Both the position numbers and the translations under genes were made by a program. From Porpolomopsis calyptriformis (lineage: Eukaryota > Basidiomycota > Agaricomycetes > Agaricales > Hygrophoraceae): DNA of 64,000 bases. Each line of letters starts with the position of its first letter. The stretch's first letter is position 1. This document shows, piece by piece, positions 33,572-44,473 of this stretch. The stretch lies in the NCBI GenBank assembly GCA_951640195.1, contig OX621164.1:291098-355097 (forward strand), read 5' to 3'. The notes beneath the pieces were generated by a model, which made no database searches, had not been told where the DNA came from, and saw only the letters and a program-made list of their open reading frames with translations.

Positions 33572-35597
33572 CTCGACAGTCTTTTCTCCCAGATCCCTTT
33601 CTTTCGCAGTCGAGATATGGACACTTTGACGCGAGAGCCATCAGTAGAAAGGAGCTTGATAAATTCATCCACAATTTCTTTTTCTTCCTTAGGGAAGGGC
33701 ATGTTTGTTAGATTCACTTGCTGTTCGTCCAACTCCAAACTTGTGCCATGGGCAATAGAGGTGGTGGGATCTAGAGCCGCTGCCTCCAGGTCATCAGTTG
33801 ACGGTTGTTCTGGATCAGCAAACTGGTCTAGCCAGTGGTTGAATCCGGAATAGGTCAGAATTTCATTCGGGGGCGTAGCAACGGAATTTTTTAGGTTTTC
33901 TGTGTCCTGCCGATCAATAAAATCTTAGTGTCAAGGGCTGATGATGACTAAATTCCTACGATTTTGCTGGCACCTTGCTGATGTGCAACATCTTCCTTGG
34001 GATTTTCATGACGAAGTGTAACTACGTGGAGGTCCTTGGTGGCTTCATTTGTGGTGTTGGATAAGAGTTCGACAAGGGTATTTTTCGGAACGGCAGACTG
34101 GCGGAGAAGCCTGCACACTTTACTTGCTCGGAGGAAAAGACCACCAGTGTAAGTGACCAGTGCGTTGATATCGAAGGGTTCTAGTTCATTCTGTATGGAG
34201 CCTAGTTCCGACTGGAGAAAGGCATGAATGTCGGAGGAATTGGAAGGGCTGTTAAGCATGGGGCTTGCATTTCCGATGGATATCAAAGACAGGGCGCCGT
34301 GTATGTCTACTTCGGGACGACTGGTGATCAAAAATCGAATGTGCGAGGCGAGTTTTGGAGCTTCAGAGAGGAATGTCGATAGAAAAGCGTCTCGCTTCTC
34401 ACATTCATCTATAGCATCGATGACCACAAGCTTCGGCGGTCCCCATATGTGTTTGGATTTCTTTAGAACAGGTTTGACGATGAGGGAGGTGAAGTGATCG
34501 TGAAAGGATGAAGAAAGCGACACCGATCTGTCCAACACTGGAAGAATATCCGCTTTGAGGGAGGGCTGGACATGTAAGAGCTGCTTTGCGAATGATGAAC
34601 AGAACCATGTTAGATTCCTAAAGTCTGTATCACGCGAGAAGAATAAGCTCGCTCCGAGCATGCCGGAGTCTTGCCAACCTTGAGCTAGGTGGTGGGCAAT
34701 TGTCGACTTTCCGGTACCCGCACCATCTCGAAGCCAATATATGGACTTCGCTGCTGCAAGGTTAGTTGCCCAAGCACAAATTTCTTTGCGAAGATCTACT
34801 CGAGTTCCTTCAAGGCAACGTTTGGTGGAATCATGGCGTCCAGCAGCTTCGCGTAATATCATCCCCATGGATTCTATTGTTTGACTTTGGCCTAGGGGTG
34901 TCTGTTATAAGTCGAAGAGGCTATTATCTAAATGGGAACGCACGAGCTTCCTCTAGTTGGCGAACTGCAAAAGTTGTCATATATGCCTGGGGGTATGAAA
35001 CAGTGTTAAGAGTGACTGGAGTTACATCATTATCATTCCTAACCGTTAGTTGTGATTCCACCCTGTTCAGTCTCATCCGACAATCAGCAATAAGCTCGGC
35101 GTCTGCCGTCTTTCTAAGGATACGTTGGAACCAGCGTGGACTGGGCCTCTCAAGTGTCGACCTCATGTCAAGAAGGACACTGTAGAAACCAATCAGAAGA
35201 CTTTCTTCAGATCGACATGATCAGAAGCTTGCCTATTGAAGTCAGTGAGGATAGGAAGCGATTCCTCTGGCATGAATTGTAGGCCATGTTTGAGTGCGAC
35301 GTTGTTGATGTTGGCATAGCTAGTGGCAACTTCTAAGGCAAGGTTGTTGCAATCTGCCTGGTTTTGTTTCACTGTCTAATAACCAGGGATAGAATGAGGT
35401 GCTGTTTTGCCAAAGTTACTAAAGACTACCTTGATTATGTCCAATATCGCCACAATGGTGCCAAATGAACCCTTGAGGAAAGGTACGGGGGGGATCTCGC
35501 TCACATCCCTGATGAATTTGGCAATGTCGATGGTTGTGTTCAATGGTGCTGGTGCCTGAACATCCAAGGCTGAAATACCGCTGGGCATAGACTGCAT
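33556..35597 (-). CDS. NACHT (STAND) NTPase
   Basis: Six exons, 35597-35430, 35357-35233, 35179-35044, 34986-34944, 34873-33960 and 33906-33556, encode 578 residues. An N-terminal helical region of about 160 residues precedes the NACHT domain with P-loop DGAGTGKSTIAHHL, sensor-like DTDFRNLTWF, and Walker B LVVIDAIDEC. The first P-loop glycine is Asp, a variant I have seen in fungal members. The second intron has a GC-AG pair (GCAAGC donor). The last exon is acidic and ends at a TGA inside the region that, in another frame, codes for a ubiquitin-like segment. NACHT proteins are NLR-like switches in fungal heterokaryon incompatibility and defence. No C-terminal repeat sensor is present unless the downstream RING protein is part of the same gene. 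Confidence 0.8.
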
Positions 35598-36252
35598 CCT
35601 CACGATATTAAATGAAGAGAACTGTTGACGCAACAACAGCTGCAAGCGACTGGTGAGATTCGAGAGAAAGCAGGGCGTCCCATCTCGTACAGCAATTGTG
35701 GCAGCAGTGCTGAAGATGCCGAGGGCAGATCGACCTGTAACACCTTTTCTGGCTATCAGTTGCTAGTTTTGGAAGTACGAAGCACACATCTACAAGGGAC
35801 CTTCCAATTTGTATATTCGATCGGATATTCCCCTGATGGCGACCTGTCCAATACTGCCATGTGTAAAGCTGTAGGATTTTGTCGATAAATAGTAGCCCTC
35901 TACCATTCCCAATAGGCGGATCCTGAGTAGTCAATGATGAGTAAGATTAGAGAGGTCGTTGTAACGAATCACACTGCTCGGTAGATGGTCCGTACGGAGG
36001 TTATAAGCATCGTGTCGTCGCACGTGGCGTTGGATGGAAACGGATTGGATTGGTGGAAAGCAGGCAAGTCGTCTACCGGACATGGTGATAAGGTGGGGAT
36101 CGGAAGTGGTAAGCGGACAACGTGGGTTGTGATAAAACGTACGAACGCTCTCTCATTATTCACTCATCCCCTTCTCATCCGGATCCCTCGATAGCCACCC
36201 TTCATTCTCCTACTCATCCTCATCCGTTCAATCCTACTTTTTACTTTAAATC
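35598..36252. other. Divergent intergenic region
   Basis: Separates the NACHT gene (minus) from the C2H2 gene (plus). Pyrimidine-rich sequence 36150-36250 is the likely leader of the latter. No other feature recognised. Confidence 0.45.
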
Positions 36253-37474
36253 ATGGCTGATTTATCCTCTGCTCTGCCCTCTACCATCGCCGTCCTCTTC
36301 CAACCGGACACTCGCCATCTCCCTGACGTTAGCGGGGGTGAATCGCACCATTTGTTAATGCCCATGCCGTTGCACATGCCATTATCCCTGCCGTTGCCTC
36401 TACCTTCTTCGTCCCTTCAGACGGTCAATACCCTCGACGACAGATCCTCGTTTCATTTTCAGGATATCACGGACGGTTATAGTCAGGTCGCTGGAGACCA
36501 TCAACATCACGGCAGGCGTAATGGCAGCAGCAACAACAGCCGTGTGAGGGAGAAGAAACATGGCTGTTGGATGTGCCATAAAAGCTTTGATAGGCCGAGT
36601 ACTTTGAGAAAGGTGTGTGTGTGCAGCGTGTCCATAATAATACACATGTTTTCGGCGTGGGTTTCCGTTCGCTGATTCCTCTTTTAGCATTTACTCGTGC
36701 ATACTGGCGAGAAAGGTGAAAAAAAAAAATTATACTGATTTGTACAAGTTGTTGATTTTTTTTTCTTTAGCATATGTGTGTGAGACGTGCGGACGACGGT
36801 TTGGAGTGCCGTCTAATTTGAACCGTCACGTTCGACGGTGTATCCTCAGACCTGTGAATTCAAGAGCTGGGACAGCCGCGACGACGACAGCGACGACCAC
36901 TCCCGCTGCTGCCATCGAGGGCGGAGAGCCTGAGACAGTGTCAACACCGCCGTCTGCCTCGTACCGAACTGCTCCGGAAAGCCCGCAGTCGGTCGATTCG
37001 CCCTCTCCGGTGACGAGTCATAAGCGGGCACGGGCACGGGCAGGGCAGCCAGGGCCTGCGACGGACAGTGTGATGGGTTCGGAACCCGGTTCGCCACAAC
37101 AGCGGCAGCAGCCACCGAGGCCGGCTGCGAAACGACGTCGTCGGGCACCATCACCGTCACCTTGGATCCCATTCTCGCTTTTGGCGTTCGACTTGAACCC
37201 GGTCGAGTTTCACAAGTCGACGCCTGTTCCGCTCCCGCCGGTGTCGCCCTCGGCCGGGAGTTGTCGGTGGTGGGCGGAGGAGAGGGATTCGTTTGATGAG
37301 AACGTGGGGTTGGAACCGTATCATCGGGATTGGAAGGGCAAGTTGCCTGGGCCTGGGTTGGGTCATCATCATCACCGGATCGGGATGGGTTATGGGATCG
37401 GACTGGGAGGGAGGGATGTAGGAAATTTGGGCGGGGTCGGTGAATATTTTATGGGGAGGCTGTCTTTGCTCTGA
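36253..37474 (+). CDS. C2H2 zinc finger transcription factor
   Basis: Three exons, 36253-36612, 36688-36715 and 36771-37474, encode 363 residues. Two tandem C2H2 fingers lie near residues 104-155: CWMCHKSFDRPSTLRKHLLVH, linker TGEKA, then CETCGRRFGVPSNLNRHVRRC. The second exon is only 28 bases and encodes the HLLVHTGEK junction between the fingers, so skipping it would destroy the DNA-binding unit. Flanks are Ala/Thr/Pro-rich, with a basic RRRR patch near residue 238 that may be a nuclear signal. It presumably binds DNA as a regulator; targets are unknown. Confidence 0.85.
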
Positions 37475-37668
37475 CTGACTGATTTACTAACGAGCGGATG
37501 TCATGCGTATGTTCTATCTTTTTGGTTTTAGGGAATATTTACTTTGATTCTCATTCGCGTGTTCTAAGTACGTATTGAACTGGAAGGTACAGTACAATAT
37601 CTATGCATTATGAGATGGTAATTTGGCTGCATTATGATATAACTATCACGTGACTAATCATTGTTTTC

Positions 37669-40600
37669 ATGACCATTTCGGCTCTTCAGAAAACTGGGAT
37701 CGAGGAGATTGTTCATATATTATGTACGACCACTGCAACAACGAGAGGGAAGAGGTTGATTTCCGCAATGTTCTTGGACTTGGTGGATAGGACAGATTGG
37801 CCTCAGTATTATGAGGTGAGTGACCGACTACTTCTAATCAAGTCCATGGTTAAACCATGTATACATAGCTTATTCCAGAACCACGATGCTTGAATAACAT
37901 CCGGTCCAGTTTGGAGAAAAACAGATACAAGGACCCGATGGACGCCTTTACCGATCTCTCCCTCGTCTTCTGGAACGCGATGTTCTACAACGAACCTGAC
38001 AGCCAGATCTCTCAAGACGCAGAAATGCTCAAAGTGAGCTCTCTCTCTCTTCCCTACCCGTCATTCTAACCAACACACACACCATCAGACCATCCTAGAA
38101 ACCGAGTGGAAGAAACGATCGGCGATTCTCCCCGCGCCACGCACGTCGCCTCCGCCATCTGCGCCCCAAAAGGTTCATGCGGGTGCCATGGCGGCAGCAG
38201 CCGCACCATCCACGCCACCCGGGCTTTCTCCCCCATCCGCACCCGCACCCGCCACCACCGCACCCTCTCCCGCTCCACCCACCTCAGTCCCAGACGGTAG
38301 CAACCACAGCTCACAAACTCACTCCCACAAGCTTGTTTTTTTCCCCTCGCCACTGCCCGGGCAGCAGTTCCCCGGGTCGCCGGATATGGACGTTGACATC
38401 GGTGGGATGTCCGAGCCTGATGGACAGGATGACGATTTTCTCGTCCCTGGGCTAGAGAGAGATGTCGGCGGTGAGGAAATTGTCAGGCAGCTTGAGAGAG
38501 GACTTCCGAGGTGGGAGGGATTTGGAGAAAAGGGGTGGATGGAGGAGGTCGATCATGTGCGGTCTCTTTTTTATTGCCGAGCATGTCCTTTTGATATTCA
38601 TTGTATTTGACAGGACCGTCATGCTGAGATCGTGCATATCATTAAAAGCCACAAGGATATCATGTGAGTGGTGTTCTACACCCCGTTAAGCCTTCTAACT
38701 GGTTCCCGCTCCCAGTGGAAATCGTGTCGCAGTGGCACTCGAAGCAGTACCAGAGGAATCCACCATTCCCAATTTATCTTTCACAGTTCGTCCCTCGCTC
38801 TTATCCCTCTATGGCTTACCAATCACATCGCTCAGTTCCCATTATCTCTTAAAATCGTCGAGGTTAGCATTTGTAATCGTTATTCTATAGCGTTTTATAA
38901 CCATAAAGAAACAGAGTCGGGTTCGAACCAAGAGCCATTATCCATCCTCGAAAGAATTCGATTTGGACTTGACCAGGCTATTCGAGAAGGCGCGGAGATG
39001 GCATGAACCTGGCACGGCGTCCTACGGCAGTGTCCTTCTCCTCCAGGTACGGTCTTCGCCCCAGGGGAACCACTAAATAACGGTGATTTCATTACATACA
39101 GCGATTCTATCAAGCCCTGACGTCCCCCACACCATTGCCCGGCCCGCCCTACGCTTCCACGACCAACTTTGCCTCTCTGCGTGCCGGCCCTGGGAACATC
39201 AAACCGTTGCATTCGGCCGAGGGCGAGGGTATCGGGGTATCGGGCGTGACCAGTTTCCGCATATCGACCAAGGACCGGTCGTTTGTGGAAGAGGTATGGT
39301 ATAAAGGCTGGAGCGTGAGGCTAGCGGATTGGTTGCATTTGAGTAATCCGGATGACCCGAGTAGGCCGATTGTGGCACAGGTGTTTAGGTGTTGGGTGAC
39401 CGAGGATGTGTATGTGTTCTCTTTTTTTGACGGTGTTCTCTCACTAAGATGTATTGATTCAAGGGTGGGAGAGAAGCGCCAGCCAGGCGTGACTGTGTGC
39501 TGGTATCATAGACCAGAACAGGTGGGTCCGGATCTTTTTTTGTGTGTTATTTGAGTGCGAGCTTATGGTATTTGGTTAGACTTTCCATTCCGCACGTCGA
39601 CAGTTTTGGGAAGGGGAGGTGTTTAAAACGGGTGCGTCTGTCATGCTGAATGTTCACCGACCATCACTCTGAAAAAAAAAATCCCAATGTGTTGTCTAGG
39701 TCACTTTGCGGACCATGCGCTCGAAGATATCATCGAAAAAATCGCATGTCAATTCACGGCCAGGCATATCCGGGGGCGGCCACGGCCACCATACTGGTAT
39801 CCCGGTTGGCCACTGTACGTGTGCGACTCGAGGTACAACGACCGCGAGCGGGTGTTTGTGAAAATCAAGAACTGGAACTCGTGTGTGCCGGAGGAGGTAC
39901 GGAAGAGCACCAAGTTCATGCCGATCTACCCGTTCGAGCGGACGGTGTTCCCGAGGAGGCTGTCCAGCCCGTTCTTGAACAAGTCGACCGGCAAGAGCGT
40001 GAAGGGTCCCGGTGGGATCGAGGAAAGTGCGGACTCGGCGATGGAGACGGGTGTTGGGGCCGGGGATAATAAGCCTGTGGGGGATTTTGGGGACGCGGGC
40101 GGGAGGAAGAGGTTGAAGAGAGCTGGGACGGGTGCGGATTACATGGGAGGATTGATGAAAGGAGGAGGAGGGGGGTATCCTGCGGTCGGGGTTGGGGTCG
40201 GGGTCGGGGCTGGTATTGGTGGAGGCGTGCCTGGTGCCGGTGCCGGTGGGTTCCATTACCCGTTCCAACAGCCGCCGTTGCCCCAGTCGACGTCGTCCTC
40301 GTCGCAGCAAGTACAACCCCATCACCGGTCACAGGCGAATAGTAATGTTGATCGGTCTATGGTGGGTGCGGCCGGGCTGGTGAACGCGGAGACTCAGGCG
40401 TCGATTGAGAAGTTGCCGGCTGAAACTGGTGAGTTGTCTGTCGCTGAATTTCGATTTCTTTAAAAATATTTTCCCTTTTACTATAGCGAAGTATTTTGAT
40501 AGAGACCCAGAGACGAACGAGGTTCTCTGGTTTGCTGCCCCCCCGATGAACGTGGCTCGTCCGTCCGGGCCAAAGCACAGTCTTGCGTATCTCCATTTTC

Positions 40601-40791
40601 TCGCTACGAAAGAGCGGAAAGAGGAGGGAGGGGGGGGGGATGGTGGTGAGGGAGAAGGCGATGATAAGATGGACGTCGACTCTCCGTCCTCGTCGTCGTC
40701 CTCGTCGCTCAAACGGAAGAGGGAAAAAGTGCCATTGACTGTGACGGAGGCGGTTGGGGCCATCATTGCAGATATGACGCGGGAGGACTAA
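37669..40791 (+). CDS. RSC1/RSC2-like subunit: two bromodomains and a BAH domain
   Basis: Twelve exons, 37669-37815, 37869-38033, 38089-38556, 38614-38663, 38716-38785, 38836-38862, 38915-39046, 39102-39409, 39464-39521, 39580-39631, 39700-40428 and 40487-40791, encode 836 residues. Bromodomain 1 (about 20-115) has DWPQYYELIPEPRCLNNI and FWNAMFYNEPDS. After a Pro-rich linker a second, degenerate bromodomain follows (IVHIIKSHKD to FDLDLTRLFEKARRWHEPG). The BAH domain starts at SFVEEVWYKGWSVRLADW and continues to FKTGHFADHALEDIIEK. RSC1/2 belong to the RSC remodeller, which moves nucleosomes at promoters. The tail is Gly-rich, then acidic with a poly-Ser run before a conserved end. Exon 6 is 27 bases. 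Confidence 0.9.
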
Positions 40792-41498
40792 CGCTCCGCC
40801 TGTGTGCGGTAACATTTTACAATATTGTTGGTTAATAATGGCACCGCTCAGCCGTGTCTCTCTGAAGGAAAAGTACGTTCGAGTGCCCTGCAACCACCCA
40901 CCCTCACTCAACAGCCTATGTGGTGCCGCTTTCCTAGTATACGAGGCTGCATCGGTCCTGTGTAACCCACCGCCAGTGCTCCTCGGTATCTGTTGCAGGG
41001 ATGTAACTTGATTGCTGAAGTACGACGGCACCGATAATAATGATGGTCCCAAAATATAAAACAGAGGACAAATGAAGACATATTTGACCAGCCCCGGACT
41101 GCAGGACAGCATTCGTAGTAAAATCCGTGTCTTGAGATAGAAAAGTACTGAGTTTGGCAGCGTCTTCGCCAACATCCAATATATGGTGGCTTCGCTTACT
41201 CGACCGTGAGCTAATTGCTCTTCTCTGCCCAAACGCTTCATTGTGATGATGGGGGCCGCGGTCGCGTGCTTCACAAGAGAACTGAAGCGCCGGGATGTTT
41301 TCAGGTAGGGTTGCGCAATCTGTTGACTTGTGATTGAATCGACTCCGGAACAATTGTACAATTCCCACTGCTGGTTAAGAAATAACACTAGCGTAGGCGT
41401 CGATAACGCTACAACAAAACCTAGTGAAGTTAATGGCCCAAGTAAACTGCCAGTCATACTCAATTGAAATGGGAGCTTGCTCACCCATTGACCTTCAG
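40792..41498. other. No confident gene; hydrophobic minus-strand ORF
   Basis: A long minus-strand frame covers this stretch and includes two hydrophobic segments (near 41430 and 41050), but most of its length is antisense to the RSC1/2-like gene and it shows no family motif. It might be the decayed tail of a membrane protein that continues from the ORF at 41499-41975. Confidence 0.3.
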
Positions 41499-41975
41499 TC
41501 AATATTTAGACCAGGTGCCGGCAGTCAAAGTTTCCGTATATGGTTCGCCCAGTTCTAAAATGGGCCTTTTCTCCAGCTCTGTTTTATCATAGCCTTCTTC
41601 AAGGACGACTACCAAGCTGACTTGCCCATCAAGCTCGAGTCCGGTAGTGATGTATTGGTATGGGCCAGGAAAGTGGTCGACGATGGGGATGAATCTGGCG
41701 TTTTCAGGATCGTCCTCCCTTGTGCCGAATTTCTGATTCAGTTTGTCGCGATCGAGCTTGTAGCCTTTGATGTACAAGGGTAAGTCAGAGCTCCACATGG
41801 GCTGCAGCAGTAACCAGCGGTCAGTAGACAGAGACTCTGAGGTGCAGGAGAGCAGGACAATTACTTCAAATTTGATACAGGACTGGGTGTGTTCGAGAGT
41901 GTGTCTTTCAACTCCGCCCGGGACCTTCCTAGTTATCAATCTACTTATCGATAAGGTGAGTTGCCCCCCAATCAT
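41499..41975 (-). CDS. Small hypothetical protein
   Basis: A 158-residue ORF from ATG 41975. The second half (IKGYKLDRDKLNQKF, VDHFPGPYQYI, VSLVVVLEEGYDK) looks like folded protein; the first half is less convincing and may be spliced out, since CTGCAG at the junction resembles a 3' splice site. No family recognised. It diverges from the ORF at 42249 across 273 bases. Confidence 0.35.
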   Translation of the reverse strand: MIGGQLTLSISRLITRKVPGGVERHTLEHTQSCIKFEVIVLLSCTSESLSTDRWLLLQPMWSSDLPLYIKGYKLDRDKLNQKFGTREDDPENARFIPIVDHFPGPYQYITTGLELDGQVSLVVVLEEGYDKTELEKRPILELGEPYTETLTAGTWSKY

Positions 41976-42248
41976 GCCTGATGCTTGAGTCCTGGTCTTG
42001 ATAGCACTATAGTGCTACAATAGCACCTCGATATTGACCTTACTCTCGGAAACGCTCCATCGTTGGTGCGTATTATGTCTGAGCTATTGATAGCCCCGTT
42101 GCTGCCTTGCTAACTGCCCGACCCGATACATTAGTTCCTCCCATTCACCACTAGCCATCATTGAAACATCACAGCTGGTGGGTATTATTTTCACCTCACA
42201 GGCTACTAGCCGACATACCCAAAGTAATCCACAAGCTAGACGTCAACG

Positions 42249-42962
42249 ATGAATGACAATAGTTCTGAAGCAACTTACCAGAAGAACCTTGTTCGAATAG
42301 CTGTCAATGGTCTTCCAGCAGAAAACATCTTATACGCTATCGCGATGGATTTTTTTTTCTTATACCGGACACCATCCCATTACTTCACCATCTTTCCTCG
42401 GCTTACTCTGACGCGGAACCTAAGTATTGGCGTAGGACATATCACGGAGTCCGGTGCTCTCAAATTGCTTTGTGGTTTGGACGCAAAACGGGCTCTAGCC
42501 GTCATGGGAGATCTCCCGCCTCCCGATAAGCTGCGAACAAACTTCGAAGTCTGCGCTCAATTCCATTCTTTGAGGCACCAAGCCCAGAATCAGGCAAAGG
42601 CGGCGTACAAGATGGATTATCCACTATCACCAGATGGCGTTCAGTGGATCTTGATGGTTGGACCGTATTGGAGGACAGAGACGCTGGGGCCATTTCCTGA
42701 TGAAAAATCGACCGTCCGTACCTCCAAGGAGTCTGATAGTTCTGATTGGGAGGAAGCAATCAAGCTTTTGAATGCCAAGCAGAAGGAACCTTCTGAACTC
42801 TCGGAGCTTTATCTGTTCAGCACCCCAGAATCTTATGATCGCTTTGAAAGGATTTTTAGCTCAACTGATGTCGAGGGTCTTGGTCCCATGTGGGAGACGT
42901 CTACTTGTACGTTGTTCTTCGCAATCATTGTTATAATGGGTTTTGATACCACCAGTAGCTGA
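42249..42962 (+). CDS. Hypothetical protein
   Basis: A single ORF of 237 residues from ATG 42249. Recognisable features are absent: a hydrophobic patch near residue 35 (IAMDFFFLY), mixed globular sequence, and a Glu/Lys-rich segment before a hydrophobic end (LFFAIIVIMGF). The end may be an unspliced intron: TTG|GTACGTTG-like sequence occurs near 42907, so the true C terminus could differ. Confidence 0.45.
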   Translation: MNDNSSEATYQKNLVRIAVNGLPAENILYAIAMDFFFLYRTPSHYFTIFPRLTLTRNLSIGVGHITESGALKLLCGLDAKRALAVMGDLPPPDKLRTNFEVCAQFHSLRHQAQNQAKAAYKMDYPLSPDGVQWILMVGPYWRTETLGPFPDEKSTVRTSKESDSSDWEEAIKLLNAKQKEPSELSELYLFSTPESYDRFERIFSSTDVEGLGPMWETSTCTLFFAIIVIMGFDTTSS

Positions 42963-43439
42963 TTCTTGATAGAGGTGTGGTAACCGCGCCCTAGGGAGGT
43001 TATGAATGAGATGTGGTTTTCCCATTGCTCTCCCCCAACATTCTCCTCGACATATAGGTTGAGGAAGTCAAAACTTGTGCTTCTGCATTTGCGTTTGCGT
43101 TTGCATTTCATTTGTCTTTTTGAGGTCTCAGATCTTCCGTTTCAATCTCGCTTCCAATTAGCATAGTCTACTTGGGCCCTCTTTTTCATTAGCGAATACA
43201 TGTTACTTTATCATATGGGCTCGCCCAAAAAGTCCCCTGTTATGATCACAAGTCAAGGGCTAGGAGAAACTAAAGGTTACGAGAATAGGTGTCCGTGCCT
43301 GTAAGATCAAGGATAATGAACATCCTTTGTACCAAAGTTAGCGGTCTGCAAGAGACTGGAATTCAACAAAAGAGGTCGATTCTGAGTCCGAGGGTGCACC
43401 CAGCCGTCTGCTGAGAGCTAACGGGTTCCAGGATGAACT

Positions 43440-43930
43440 ACAAGATCGCGCGGTCGATTTAGCCTCGAATAAACCTCCTTTGAGAGTCTTCAGATGTGTA
43501 CCACTGACAGCGTCCTACAATCGAATAGTTTTGTTGCGGGATCTAGAAACGATACGCATGCCATCGGGGGGAGAATGCAACTGAATTTACTGTCCCTTGA
43601 AAGTGTTCAGATGTGCACCACTGACTGCACCCCACAGCCGAAGAATTTCATCAGAGGATCCAGAAATGATACACGTCCCATCGGAGGGAATTGGTTTCAC
43701 CAAACTAGAATGTCCCATGAATGTGTTCAGATGTGCACCGCTGACTGCACCCCACAGCCGAACAGTTTCGTCGGAGGATCCAAAAACAATACGCGTGCCA
43801 TCGGGGGAAAATGCAACCGAACATACTGAATCGGAATGTCCCTTGAAAATGTTCAAATGTGCGCCACTGACTCCATCCCACAACCGAAAAGAGTATTGTC
43901 CTGCGATCCTTATCAGTTTGGGAGGTTGCT
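43440..43930 (-). pseudogene. WD40-repeat remnant
   Basis: The minus strand carries about four consecutive WD40 units of some 126 bases, each with SVAFSPDGTRIV, GSSDETVRLW and AVSGAHLNTFKGH type cores. Stops and a frameshift (a CCCCCC run near 43568) break the array and no start or upstream domain is present. Repeats of this kind form the sensor end of NACHT-WD40 receptors, so this is most likely debris of such a gene. Confidence 0.75.
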
Positions 43931-44473
43931 GAATGGCAGCACTTTCTCCGAAAATGGGAAGGACTTTATGGCAAGATTGCGTAGGGAAGAGAACAATATG
44001 GATATGTGATCTCCCTTGATTTTACTGCGTCTCCTGGTGGTTTGCCGATAATGTCATTATCGCACAAATCGATTATGTAACGTCCGAACTATCATCATGT
44101 CCTCAAGCTCGGCAAGCCAGTTACCTGAACCCCCCCAGAAACTCAAGGACTTGTTTAACTGGAACAAGTAATACCGCAACCTCATAGCAGGGTTTTTCGA
44201 TTGCAGTTTGGTCTAGCTCATTAAATAGCCAATACAAGGTCTCATAGTGAGTAGGGTCGTTCTTTTGACCTAAACGTCTAGCCATGGCAACATGTCATTC
44301 AAAGGAAACTACCATCGAGTGTTCCCATAAGAGGCGACGTATGTACATAAATACATGAAATTTACCATTAGCGGGGGGGTGGGGAGGGATCCGCAACCAC
44401 ACACCGCGAACATTACAATAATGAAAAAGAAAGCCCCGATAAGGTCGTGAATGTCGTTCGATCAAAACATATT
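43931..44473. other. Intergenic, nothing recognised
   Basis: No coding-like ORF. Probably 3' flank of the membrane protein gene on the minus strand. Confidence 0.4.

Noticed and set aside
39696..40325. 209-residue antisense ORF
   Set aside because: Mirror of the Gly- and Pro-rich tail of the RSC1/2-like gene; composition is a by-product.
40357..41502. 381-residue minus-strand ORF
   Set aside because: Its 3' half is antisense to the last RSC1/2 exon; hydrophobic parts are suggestive but no family motif or start context supports it.
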